A DNA stretch of 64,000 bases from Bythopirellula goksoeyrii (lineage in GTDB: Bacteria > Planctomycetota > Planctomycetia > Pirellulales > Lacipirellulaceae), in the NCBI RefSeq assembly GCF_008065115.1, contig NZ_CP042913.1, positions 4,719,257 to 4,783,256 of the forward strand. Reading direction: 5' to 3'. Within the stretch, counting starts at the first letter, position 1. Every line of letters begins with the position of its first letter. The notes below the pieces were generated by a model that made no database searches, had not been told where the DNA came from, and saw only the letters and a list, made by a program, of their open reading frames with translations. This document shows, piece by piece, positions 53,967 to 63,057 of the stretch. The position numbers were made by a program, and so were the translations under genes.

Positions 53967-54944
53967 CTATGCAGCGTTTGACTCGAAAGCGGTAGCCGAA
54001 TCAGGCACCAGGACAAATAGGGAATCAAGTCTTGTCAACACATCTCGCTTCTTATCACGAAAGCGATGGTTGAGCGAATAACCACTGTCTAGAAGTTTTG
54101 CGATGTGCTGATCTGAAACTGAATTCACATTGCGCACTATATGACCGCAATCCTGAAACATCTCGATGTAGTCGTCTTCCCGGAGGCGGTTTACATATGC
54201 GTAACGATTGTCCGCATACTTGCGCCACTCGGCTTCACTGAAACGCAGGAAATGAATAGGCGCTAGCGAGGAATCAGAATGAGAAAAATGATCAGTGTGG
54301 TCTACGCGATGGAGCAAAAGTCCGTCTGGTCGAGTAACTCGTCGGGCTTCTCGAAAGATCTTCCTCAGCTCTGCCTGAGGAATGTGTTCGAGCACATTGC
54401 AGGAAACGTGAAAGTCCACAGAATGTGAGTCAAGATTCGTGCAACTAGCATCGCTGGGAGCCAAGTACTCGATGTTAAGCCGATCGCACAGTTGCGCAGT
54501 TGAGACTCGTGAACTCGCCATGCAAGTCAAGCGTTCCCAGCGGTCAAGCTGAATCAGGTCGCCGAACTTCGGCTGAAGTTGCTGGAAAAGCGCCTCCTTA
54601 TTCCTGTGAATGTAAGCCAAGTCTTCGTTAATCAGCGAATCATTTAGGAATGCGTTTAGATCGGCAGTGATAATTTGCCCCGCTCCGCACAGCCAGCAGG
54701 CAAGAGGAACATTGAGTCGCCAGCCCGTTCCGACCTCGAAGAAGGTAGCATTTTGTGGAGAACGGCCCTGCAATTCGATTTGTCGACATATTTCGAGTCC
54801 GACGCTTAAGCGGTTAACGGGGGTAACGCGACTACGCTGCAAGCTCCCGAAATGCCGTTGAAGTGTGAAGTAAGCCATCTCAGACAAGGGTCTCGGCAAT
54901 TGTGCTATCCGCTGTTGAATAAACGATTTAAGTTGCCATCGCAT
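53967..54944 (-). CDS. Class I SAM-dependent methyltransferase
   Basis: A 325-residue enzyme of the methyltransferase type found in polysaccharide loci. The SAM loop is probably FFEVGTGWRLNVPLACWL, and the post-loop acidic region and the SCNVLEHIPQAELRK motif fit Methyltransf_11-like folds. It may methylate a sugar of the repeat unit. The ATG at 54944 is used; a TTG 36 bases upstream is in frame. Shine-Dalgarno signals are weak at both. It lies between two GT4 genes. Confidence 0.75.
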   Translation of the reverse strand: MRWQLKSFIQQRIAQLPRPLSEMAYFTLQRHFGSLQRSRVTPVNRLSVGLEICRQIELQGRSPQNATFFEVGTGWRLNVPLACWLCGAGQIITADLNAFLNDSLINEDLAYIHRNKEALFQQLQPKFGDLIQLDRWERLTCMASSRVSTAQLCDRLNIEYLAPSDASCTNLDSHSVDFHVSCNVLEHIPQAELRKIFREARRVTRPDGLLLHRVDHTDHFSHSDSSLAPIHFLRFSEAEWRKYADNRYAYVNRLREDDYIEMFQDCGHIVRNVNSVSDQHIAKLLDSGYSLNHRFRDKKRDVLTRLDSLFVLVPDSATAFESNAA

Positions 54945-55026
54945 CTTAGTATTTGACCTCAATGGGGAAGCGGGTTGCAATAAATAGTCGAATTACCATC
55001 CGGCGGATATCTTTGCGGAGCGAAAT

Positions 55027-56025
55027 CTACGCTGCGATGGGGGACGCCTTCTGCAATGTGTCATGGTAAATGGCTGTGAGTTGTCGTGCGATTTTTGGCA
55101 GTGCCATCGATGCCACGTAATTCTGCAACGGTTTAGAGGGTGGAGTTTCCAGGGCCGTTAGAATCCCCTGAGCTAGCTTGTCGGGATTGGCATCCGCAAC
55201 AACGCAACTTGGTTCCACGGCGGTTATTCGCGAGAGGTCACTCACGTTGGTACTGACGAACGGCACATTGCACGCCAGCGCCTCCTTGACGACATTGGGC
55301 CAGCCCTCGCGAGTCGAGGTCATCAACAACACGTTCGCTGCGCTCATCCAAAGGGGTATTTCGTCATGTGGTTTGCCACTGATAGTTTGTAGGACTACAT
55401 CGGGCCTCTGGGCGGCCGCTCGCTCAAACGCCGCTTTGGCCAAGCCGGATCGCTTTACAGGATTGCAGCTTTTGAGCGAGGCGAACAAAATCCAAGGACG
55501 AGTATCGTCAGAAAACCCTAATTCGCGGCGGGCGGCCATGCGTTCCCGTGGCTGAAATTGTTGCAGGTCGATTCCGTCCGGCAGTACTTCGACTCCCGCA
55601 CAACGGCCGTGATATCTGCTCAACTCGTCGCGCATACGATGAGACATTACCAGTACGCGCTGGTAGCTAGGCAGCGATTGGCGGGTCAATCGCCGAGCAG
55701 CCCATCCGTGCAGCCGCCACCATGCGGAACCGGTATCACAACCGAGCAGATCGGTTCCACGTAGCGAGACAATACGACGACAAGGGGTCCGAGCGGAGAC
55801 ATGGGCACAAGCGGAACCGAACTGGGCATGCACTAAATCGTAGTCGTGAGATCGATGAGTAACGTCACGGCGCACCGAATTCAGTCGTGCGAAGCCTCTC
55901 AGAGACCCTGTTGAGTAGAGATCGACGTGAATCCCCTGGCTTCGCATTTCATCGGCCAGAATGAATATGAAAGGGCATGCAGACTCTATATGGGCAGGCG
56001 TGTTATGAACCCAAAGAACACGCAT
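55027..56025 (-). CDS. Glycosyltransferase family 4
   Basis: A 332-residue GT-B enzyme. The C-terminal half carries the donor site TSTREGWPNVVKEALAC with the E-x7-E pattern (EGWPNVVKE), and PDGIDLQQF marks the domain junction. The N-terminal half (VLWVHNTPAHIESACPF to VSLRGTDLLG) is the acceptor domain. It starts five bases after the polymerase gene, so the two are co-transcribed. Confidence 0.9.
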   Translation of the reverse strand: MRVLWVHNTPAHIESACPFIFILADEMRSQGIHVDLYSTGSLRGFARLNSVRRDVTHRSHDYDLVHAQFGSACAHVSARTPCRRIVSLRGTDLLGCDTGSAWWRLHGWAARRLTRQSLPSYQRVLVMSHRMRDELSRYHGRCAGVEVLPDGIDLQQFQPRERMAARRELGFSDDTRPWILFASLKSCNPVKRSGLAKAAFERAAAQRPDVVLQTISGKPHDEIPLWMSAANVLLMTSTREGWPNVVKEALACNVPFVSTNVSDLSRITAVEPSCVVADANPDKLAQGILTALETPPSKPLQNYVASMALPKIARQLTAIYHDTLQKASPIAA

Positions 56026-56030
56026 AGGAT

Positions 56031-57380
56031 TTATCCTGTAATAGAATGAGTCGAAACGAACTGACGCCGCCGAGGAACTCTATGGGGACCTGTGACCAAG
56101 TGCGCATTATAAGTCCGGTATCTGCGCATGGGACGGATATCCAACCAACAAAACGCAACGACGGGAACCAGCAACTCGAACACACAGCTTTGCACTACGT
56201 AGCCACTTGGCACGCGGTGCATAATCGCGAGGATTCCAAAGTAGGTAACAGCGAGGCTCGCCCGCCAATAGGGGGTCGCCCCGTAACGCGCGAAGAGATT
56301 GTAGAGGCCTCGCCAAAGTCGGCCAAGGCCAAAGGCGATGCCAAAATACTGTAAAAAGACACCCACCTTGCCGAAATTCAGATACGCCTCCGCCAACAGT
56401 GAGTAACCGAGTCCCATTCCCGGCTGCCAATTAGGCATGTGGTCGAACGCAAACTCCTGTGCCAGATCATTAGGTCGATTTGGCCAGATCGCCCGTGGGA
56501 CCCAGCCAACGAGGGCGTACAAATAGCTACTGCCGTAGAATTGGGGCCCATCCTCTTCGAGGGCCAGGACAAGGCTGATCATGGGACCTTTCGCGTCGGT
56601 ATTTTGCACAGAAAAGTCGGCAACGGCACTACGAATGTCGATCGGAGCATGAGCACGAAACGCAGAAAAGAGAGGCAGCGAGGCAATCGCCAGTACTGCC
56701 GCACCACAATAGATGTAGAGGTGCTTCATGGATCGACTGCGCGCGCCGACCCAGTAGGTGCTCAATCCAAGCGCTGCCTGCAAGATGGGGTTCTTGTCTG
56801 AGGTATAAAATCCCCAGGCGACAACCAACGCAGCGATTAAGAAGGCCGGTGCCCGGGCGAGTCCCTTTCGCTGCACGATCACGCCCACGCACAAGCAACT
56901 CAACAGCAAGCACAATCGCGTCAAATATCCAAAAAGGGGATCGTTGTAGCGACGCTCGTTGGCATCTTGGTATCCCAAATTCTCAAAAAGCGTGAAGCGG
57001 TAGAGTAAAAATATGGCAATAAGGGAAAAAAGGGCTAGATATTTCAGAGAATTTGGCAATCGTCGATCCGGCATGAAATCACGATGGGCACCAAGACGTC
57101 CCACGCCCGAGAGAAGGTGCCCGGCCACAAATCCCAGCAGCGCCAAGACTGCTGAGATTCCTATAGCATTCCGCACTTCCGGAGAAATACCGAACACCGC
57201 GGGATAGGCCGTAAATACCTCTTGGCCGCGGAAATAGAGCTCTAACGGCAAAGACAAGTAGTAGTAGAATGCCGTGATCCCGAAGACGATCACCGGGGAC
57301 CAATAGCCTTCTCGCGATGCAAACCGCACCGCGCAAATGTAAAACATAATCAGATATAGCGTCACGAGCCAGGGAAACAT
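56031..57380 (-). CDS. O-antigen polymerase-like membrane protein (Wzy type)
   Basis: A 449-residue membrane protein with about eleven hydrophobic helices, including GISAVLALLGFVAGHLLSG and FLIAALVVAWGFYTS. A large loop near residue 265-290 contains DGPQFYGSSYLYALVGWVPR, typical of oligosaccharide repeat-unit polymerases. Sequence identity in this family is low, so the call rests on topology and on its position six bases after the flippase gene. Confidence 0.8.
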   Translation of the reverse strand: MFPWLVTLYLIMFYICAVRFASREGYWSPVIVFGITAFYYYLSLPLELYFRGQEVFTAYPAVFGISPEVRNAIGISAVLALLGFVAGHLLSGVGRLGAHRDFMPDRRLPNSLKYLALFSLIAIFLLYRFTLFENLGYQDANERRYNDPLFGYLTRLCLLLSCLCVGVIVQRKGLARAPAFLIAALVVAWGFYTSDKNPILQAALGLSTYWVGARSRSMKHLYIYCGAAVLAIASLPLFSAFRAHAPIDIRSAVADFSVQNTDAKGPMISLVLALEEDGPQFYGSSYLYALVGWVPRAIWPNRPNDLAQEFAFDHMPNWQPGMGLGYSLLAEAYLNFGKVGVFLQYFGIAFGLGRLWRGLYNLFARYGATPYWRASLAVTYFGILAIMHRVPSGYVVQSCVFELLVPVVAFCWLDIRPMRRYRTYNAHLVTGPHRVPRRRQFVSTHSITG

Positions 57381-57386
57381 TGGGGC

Positions 57387-58811
57387 TTAACCTCCGACCG
57401 GAGCGGCTGAGGTAGGGCCGTGTCGGTTGCCCGCCGTACCGAGATGTTTGCTGAAGACCTGGGAGGTGGTCACCATCGCAAGGACGGCAAGGACACTCAT
57501 CGCGAGCACAAACGCGTAGACCACCGGACTGGCCAAACCCATTCGCCAAAATGAGGGCAACGCAACGCAGAAAGTGGCGAATGCGAACAGGCACAGGCGA
57601 GGACTGATCGCAGATGATTCGCCCGCGTCAATCACGCTTCGCAGACAAAGAAAGAGATTTAATGGGATCGCCGCTATCAACAGCAAACGGACGGCGTGCA
57701 GCTGCGACGACCGACAGACTCCCAAATGGAGCGTGATAATCTCCGGTCCCCAATAGATTAGCATGGCTACAAGGAAAGTGGTCAACGTGAGCGAATATCG
57801 GACTAATTTGCCGACGCGGCGACGCAGAAGGGCCGCCTCGCCAACATGTAGCAGATAAGACGCTTCAGGAAGTAGCAGGGCACTGATCGGGGCGACGAGC
57901 TGACCAGCAAGCGTAAGCCAAGCGATAGCGTAGGCCATATCGCCTCCGGCCTGCAACCCGCCGTTGTAGGCTGCCGCAATCGCTGGCACGGTGAACAGAC
58001 CGTAATACGCCAGGTCGCCCGGAACGCGAGGCAGCCCTAATTGCAGTAGCGAGTAAGCCGTGCCCCATGACGGCCAGGTCGCCGAGCTTGTCTGGTTCAG
58101 GTAAACTGCGACTACAGCTAGTCCGCTCACAGCACAGACCGCACAGCCCGACCACCAGAGGAAGGTCTGAATATCGTGGACCCAAATGAGAACGACTGCC
58201 GGAATTACACCGAGGCAAAGCAGCTGCAGAGAGTTTGATGCTCCGATCCACATTCGGCCGCGACAATAGGTGCCAGCGCAGATTGCGAGGATCGAACCGC
58301 TCACCAACGGCACGAGAGGTCTAACAAGATGTGCTTGACCATGGTCTCCTGTAAGCAAAAGCGAGACTTGTCGCGGGGCAAGAAAGATACCTAGCGCAAG
58401 TATTGTTGCGCCGACCAGCGATACCAAAATGCCGACGCCCAGCGTCTCAATCGAGTCAACAGCACGTTTCTCAGCAACCTGCCGGGCGACTTTTTTGGTG
58501 ATCGCCACCGCCATTCCCATCGACAGCATTGGTACTAAGAAGGCAACGACTCGGCGCATCAGAGCGTACTCTGCAAAGCCTATATCTCCTAAGTTGGTGT
58601 GCGCCAATCGGAAGGCGATCATACCACAAAGCGATGTCGCGCAAGAGAGACCGTAGGTCAACAAATAATCCAATTGCGTGGCAAGGTGTCTGTGAACCCG
58701 TCTTTCCCCCGACAGATCGCGAACTGTGGCGGTGCCTGCTAGGGACTCCAAGTTGTTACGGGTACCGCTGGTCATGGCGAAACTCTGTGCGCTGGGCGAA
58801 TTGTGAGACAT
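57387..58811 (-). CDS. Polysaccharide flippase-like membrane protein (Wzx type)
   Basis: A 474-residue protein with about twelve hydrophobic helices, spread across the whole length (for example GIPVVAFLVPMLSMGMAVAI-type, SLVGATILALGIFLA and LSFWRMGLASPVVYAFVLAM-type segments). Such MATE/MOP-like proteins move lipid-linked repeat units across the membrane. The start is uncertain: ATG 58811 is used, but ATG 58877 would add 22 residues and neither has a good ribosome-binding site. It heads the minus-strand exopolysaccharide operon. Confidence 0.8.
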   Translation of the reverse strand: MSHNSPSAQSFAMTSGTRNNLESLAGTATVRDLSGERRVHRHLATQLDYLLTYGLSCATSLCGMIAFRLAHTNLGDIGFAEYALMRRVVAFLVPMLSMGMAVAITKKVARQVAEKRAVDSIETLGVGILVSLVGATILALGIFLAPRQVSLLLTGDHGQAHLVRPLVPLVSGSILAICAGTYCRGRMWIGASNSLQLLCLGVIPAVVLIWVHDIQTFLWWSGCAVCAVSGLAVVAVYLNQTSSATWPSWGTAYSLLQLGLPRVPGDLAYYGLFTVPAIAAAYNGGLQAGGDMAYAIAWLTLAGQLVAPISALLLPEASYLLHVGEAALLRRRVGKLVRYSLTLTTFLVAMLIYWGPEIITLHLGVCRSSQLHAVRLLLIAAIPLNLFLCLRSVIDAGESSAISPRLCLFAFATFCVALPSFWRMGLASPVVYAFVLAMSVLAVLAMVTTSQVFSKHLGTAGNRHGPTSAAPVGG

Positions 58812-59393
58812 TTCAGCATCGGTGGTGACGTCCGCCACTTCTTCCTCGGCGCGGGAGGCGGAGTGTAGGCAGCGCATGCGTGACCAACAAGTTCATTTGG
58901 CGGTCGAGCTCTGAAGCAATTGCTAGCAACACTCTCACCACCGGTCGATAGTATGCAAGCGATCTTGGACAAGCTCTTCCCAACGTCCCCCGCGCAGCGT
59001 TGAAATCTGCGGCTCCATTCCTCAAGCTTCTGAACGCGGAAGCAAGCGGCTCCGTGCTCGTACTCCCTAGAATCAAATGCGGGAGCGGACTTGAATATGG
59101 TAAAAAGGTGCCCCTCGCTTCCTACTCTTTACCGTGCAAACTTGTCGTTTACCGGAGACAACCCCAGAATCACTGCTCGCTCTGCTAGCAACCTAGTAGG
59201 GATACCGTTCGGAATGACCGAGAGTGACTCGTTTCTCCTAAGCGGACTTGCCCTCTAGCGGCAAAATAAGTATTCCACCCATTAGAAGGGGGTGAAAAGG
59301 CGCCCCAGAGAGTGACTACCCGCGCTCTGACTCGTAGCATTGTCCATCTCTGCAGAGACGGACCTACGTATGAATTCGAAAATCTAATCCGCA
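58812..59393. other. Gene-free divergent region of the exopolysaccharide locus
   Basis: These 582 bases separate the flippase gene (minus) from the wza-like gene (plus). No convincing reading frame or repeat is visible, and both promoters should lie here. A 62-codon frame at 59000-59188 has no ribosome-binding site. Confidence 0.5.
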
Positions 59394-60632
59394 ATGACCC
59401 CCAAGAGCAACTCGATGCTCCTTGCTGAACTGCCACCGAAAGGTCCGCTGCTGACTGTCGAGAAGTCTGCGCTCCACATTACGTGGAGTGTTTTCTTGCT
59501 GCTGATTGGAAGCTACCTAGCAGGTTGTCAGTCGGCGCAGTATCGGGCGGCCAGTTTGCCGAATCAATTTCGGGCGAAACCGAGCCCTGGCGATGTGTCG
59601 GTCAACATGGCTCGGCTGACTGGAGCGGGATACGACAACTCGCTGATCGGCCCCGACGATATGTTGGAAATCACGGTCATGAGTGGTCGCAATGAAGAAA
59701 AGCCGGTCCCCTTGGTAGCCCGAGTCTCCAAGGATGGTGCAGTTGACGTATCTCCGATCGGTCCGGTCGCCGTTAAGAATCTGGATCCGGCCGTTGCCAG
59801 CGAACGGATTGCGAAAGCTGCAGTCGAACGGGGAATATTTATTCAGCCGAATATCACTGTCGAAATCAAGAAAAAGGCTGTTAACCACATCACCGTGCTA
59901 GGTGCGGTGGAGAAGCCGGGTCTGCATGAAGTGTCTCGGAATTCAAGCGATGTAGTGAGTGCGTTGGCCCTAGCAGGAGGCTTGACCGACGAAGCCGGCA
60001 CCGAGGTGGAAATCATTAGACAGCACGTTGCCAAGAGGAACACTTATACACGGTTTGCAGACTATTCTGTTGAACAGCCCCCGACAAATTCGGAAGAAGA
60101 AGGCAGCGTCCAACAGACAGCCTATAACGACCTCTTTCCTGAGGGCCCCCCAGCAGCACAAGCAAAAGCCCTGACAGAACCCGCCGATGAGCAAGTGGCC
60201 CGTCGGATCGATCTGGCCAGTTTGCCCAACCACTACTCGCGGGATGAGTTTCATCTGGAAGACCGTGATGTAGTGATGGTCAAGGCACGCAAGAAACGCA
60301 GCATCCATGTCGGTGGTTTGGTCGAAAAGCCAGGACAATTTGAACTACCCGCCACCGAGGACTTGCGAATGCTCGACGCGATTGCACTAGCCGGCGGATC
60401 GAGTTCTCTGATGGCCGACAAAGTGTACGTCATCCGCCAGGTAGCAGGTGAGCCAAAACCTGTTGTAATCCTCGCGAGTATGCAAAAAGCCAAGCAGGAT
60501 GGCGCAGAAAACCTGCTAATGGCCGAAGGGGACATGATAAGCATTGAACAGACACCTATTACGGCCGTGTACGACGCACTAGGCAAATTTATGCATCTCA
60601 CGGTAGGCGTCTCTGGCAATTCCTTCTTCTGA
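59394..60632 (+). CDS. Polysaccharide export lipoprotein, Wza-like
   Basis: A 412-residue outer-membrane exporter. The hydrophobic signal WSVFLLLIGSY ends in a lipobox, LAGC, with acylated Cys45. The polysaccharide-export domain contains LIGPDDMLEITVMSGR and the SLBB-type repeats TVLGAVEKPGLHEV and HVGGLVEKPGQFELPATEDL. A longer-than-usual insert rich in Glu and Pro lies between them (residues 220-275). It is 42 bases upstream of the Wzc-like kinase, the standard order. Confidence 0.92.
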   Translation: MTPKSNSMLLAELPPKGPLLTVEKSALHITWSVFLLLIGSYLAGCQSAQYRAASLPNQFRAKPSPGDVSVNMARLTGAGYDNSLIGPDDMLEITVMSGRNEEKPVPLVARVSKDGAVDVSPIGPVAVKNLDPAVASERIAKAAVERGIFIQPNITVEIKKKAVNHITVLGAVEKPGLHEVSRNSSDVVSALALAGGLTDEAGTEVEIIRQHVAKRNTYTRFADYSVEQPPTNSEEEGSVQQTAYNDLFPEGPPAAQAKALTEPADEQVARRIDLASLPNHYSRDEFHLEDRDVVMVKARKKRSIHVGGLVEKPGQFELPATEDLRMLDAIALAGGSSSLMADKVYVIRQVAGEPKPVVILASMQKAKQDGAENLLMAEGDMISIEQTPITAVYDALGKFMHLTVGVSGNSFF

Positions 60633-60674
60633 GAATCGCACCTCATTCCAACACCATCCGTCCCGCGGCGACCT

Positions 60675-63029
60675 ATGATCAATTCAGATTTCAATCAGAA
60701 TCAAGCCGACGCCGACTTCATGCCGTCGGTCGATGCGGTATCGGCAGTTGCACGATTCGTCGGCATCGTGCGCCGCCGCAAGCAGGTGGTGATAGCTTCG
60801 GTTGTGATTAGCGGATTGCTCGGTATGACCTACTTCATGCTGGCTACCCGAAAGTATGCCTCGACGGCGGAACTTCTGATCATTCAGCAGAAACAAGACC
60901 ACTTGGCTACTGTTGGCGATCACGAGAGTTCCGAAGACACGATGGCCACCAATCGAAAACTGATTTCTTCGCCCATCGTTCTGCAAAACGCCATCAAACA
61001 GCTTGCTCCACAGCATCTAATCGACCTGGTGGGAAAACCGACACATGAATGGGTCGAGACACTCTCAGAGAATCTTAGCGCCCAAGTCACGCGGAGGACC
61101 AACTTCATCGACGTGACGTATCGTTCCAAAAGCCCCGATGCAGCGGCAGCGGTCGTACGAGCGGTCATTAATTCCTACCTGCAATTCGTCCAAGAAAAGC
61201 ATCAAGGGACAGCCGGCGACGCTCTCCACAGCCTTTTGCAGAAGGGCGCCGAGCTGGAAGCCAAACTCACTGAGAAGCAAAACGAGCTCCAATCCTTTAG
61301 CCAGGAAGTCGGCCACCTGGCGATGAGTCAGGACGACAGTGCAGTGGAACCGACTATTCAAAGAGCCTTGCGACTGAACGACGCCCTGATGGACGTGCAA
61401 CAACGGAGGCTTGAATTGCAAGCAACGCTTGCGTCAATCGATGGAGCGTTGGAGAGAGGTGAAGATATCAATCAATATCTCGTCGCCATGGAAGAGTCCG
61501 TGGGAAGGCAATTGATGCTCTCCTCGCTGGGACTAAGTTCCGAAGATCTTAGTGTGATCGAAGAACAACAGAAACAGATTCTCACATTACAAGCGGAGCT
61601 GAGCTCGCTGTCAAAGTTCTATGGCCCCAATCATCCTCGTATCCTTGACTTGCAAACCAGCATTGCCAATTCTGAACGGTACGTACGGGAATATCGCGCC
61701 AATTTGGGAAATCAATCGAATGGGATGGCGCAAAATCACCTTGGCCCGGTAGTAAAGCGGATGCTGGAACAATCAGTTGAGCAAACCTGGCAAAAAGAAC
61801 AACAAATGTCCGCCTCGTTTGAAGAGGCCCGTAAGGAAGCTGCCAGACATAGTGGAGACTTGGTGCAACTCCACATGTTGGAACGCGAAGTGACACGTCT
61901 CGAAGCCCAGTATGACTTACTGTTTGAAAAGATCTCGACCGTCGACATGCGACAGATGCAGGCCCCCATTCAAGCCACCGTCGTCCGCGAGCCGGTGCCA
62001 GATCGGGTGCCAGTCTCACCACAGATTCGATTCTTAGTCTTCATCTGTCTGGCAAGCGGAATTGCCGTCGGCACGGCGATTGTCTACGTGCAAGACATCC
62101 TTGACGACCGGTTCTCTTCACCGGAGGAACTGACCTCTCAATTGGGTGTCCCTGTGTTGGCCATGGTTCGCAACTTGACTCCACTCCCTGGAGAGGGCAT
62201 GGATACCGTTCACACGTACAAGCTTCCGCATGCCGTAGAGACCGAGGCGTTCCGCACATTGCGGACTGCGATTTCACTCTCAGGAACCTCTTGCGAGCGG
62301 CTGCTGATTTCTAGTTCTGAACCGGGCGATGGCAAGACAACTATCTCAGTGAACCTCTCGGTGGCGATGGCTCAGGCGGGGAAACGGACCCTCGTGATTG
62401 ATGCTGATCTGCGCAAGCCTGGTTTTACGTCTTTGCTGAAACTCAAAGGCCGACCAGGTGTGGCCGACGTGCTGACCAGTGGGCTTTCTCCCAGTGAATC
62501 CGCGCCTTCCATGGTGGTAGAAACCGAAGTACCGGGTCTCGATGTTCTGCCGGTTGGCTTGCGGCGTCCCAATCCAGCTGAACTGTTGAGCAGCAATGAA
62601 TTCGTGGAACTGCTGGCATGGGCCGACTCGCAATATGACCGGGTGATAGTGGATTGCCCGCCGGTCCTGGCGGTAAGCGATGCCCAAGTCGTTGGCCAAT
62701 TGGTGGATGGAGCAATCTTGGTCGTGCGCCCCGAAAAGAATCATCGCCGCAGTGTGATTCGGGCGGTGGAAAGCTTCCAGTCCGTGGGATGCAACGTGTT
62801 GGGCGTAGTCGCCAATGCCTTGTCAGATGAATCGCAAACCTACGGCTATGGTGGCTATGGGTATGGCTACGGATATGGTTACGGCTACGGACACGACGAG
62901 GAAGAGTTCGGCGACGAAGTCGCCGACGAACCACTAGAAACGATCCCTCATCCTTCGACCAAGATGAGTGTGACTCCGCGACGTAAGACAAGCCCCACTG
63001 ATCCGATCCGACCTCGTCGAGCAGCCTGA
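60675..63029 (+). CDS. Polysaccharide co-polymerase and tyrosine autokinase, Wzc-like
   Basis: A 784-residue inner-membrane protein that controls chain length and export by autophosphorylation. The N-terminal Wzz domain has TM1 (VVIASVVISGLLGMTYFML), a long periplasmic coiled coil and TM2 (FLVFICLASGIAVGTAIVYV). The cytosolic kinase has Walker A SEPGDGKTTIS (Lys554), A' TLVIDADLRKPG and Walker B RVIVDCPPV. The tail contains a cluster of eight Tyr in YGYGGYGYGYGYGYGYG (62841-62890), the autophosphorylation site. The ATG lies 42 bases after the wza-like gene. Confidence 0.94.
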   Translation: MINSDFNQNQADADFMPSVDAVSAVARFVGIVRRRKQVVIASVVISGLLGMTYFMLATRKYASTAELLIIQQKQDHLATVGDHESSEDTMATNRKLISSPIVLQNAIKQLAPQHLIDLVGKPTHEWVETLSENLSAQVTRRTNFIDVTYRSKSPDAAAAVVRAVINSYLQFVQEKHQGTAGDALHSLLQKGAELEAKLTEKQNELQSFSQEVGHLAMSQDDSAVEPTIQRALRLNDALMDVQQRRLELQATLASIDGALERGEDINQYLVAMEESVGRQLMLSSLGLSSEDLSVIEEQQKQILTLQAELSSLSKFYGPNHPRILDLQTSIANSERYVREYRANLGNQSNGMAQNHLGPVVKRMLEQSVEQTWQKEQQMSASFEEARKEAARHSGDLVQLHMLEREVTRLEAQYDLLFEKISTVDMRQMQAPIQATVVREPVPDRVPVSPQIRFLVFICLASGIAVGTAIVYVQDILDDRFSSPEELTSQLGVPVLAMVRNLTPLPGEGMDTVHTYKLPHAVETEAFRTLRTAISLSGTSCERLLISSSEPGDGKTTISVNLSVAMAQAGKRTLVIDADLRKPGFTSLLKLKGRPGVADVLTSGLSPSESAPSMVVETEVPGLDVLPVGLRRPNPAELLSSNEFVELLAWADSQYDRVIVDCPPVLAVSDAQVVGQLVDGAILVVRPEKNHRRSVIRAVESFQSVGCNVLGVVANALSDESQTYGYGGYGYGYGYGYGYGHDEEEFGDEVADEPLETIPHPSTKMSVTPRRKTSPTDPIRPRRAA

Positions 63030-63057
63030 GTATAGACGCATTGAGATCAATGATATC

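Noticed and set aside
59000..59188. A 62-codon frame in the wzx/wza gap.
   Set aside because: No ribosome-binding site, no recognisable domain and a position in a promoter region.
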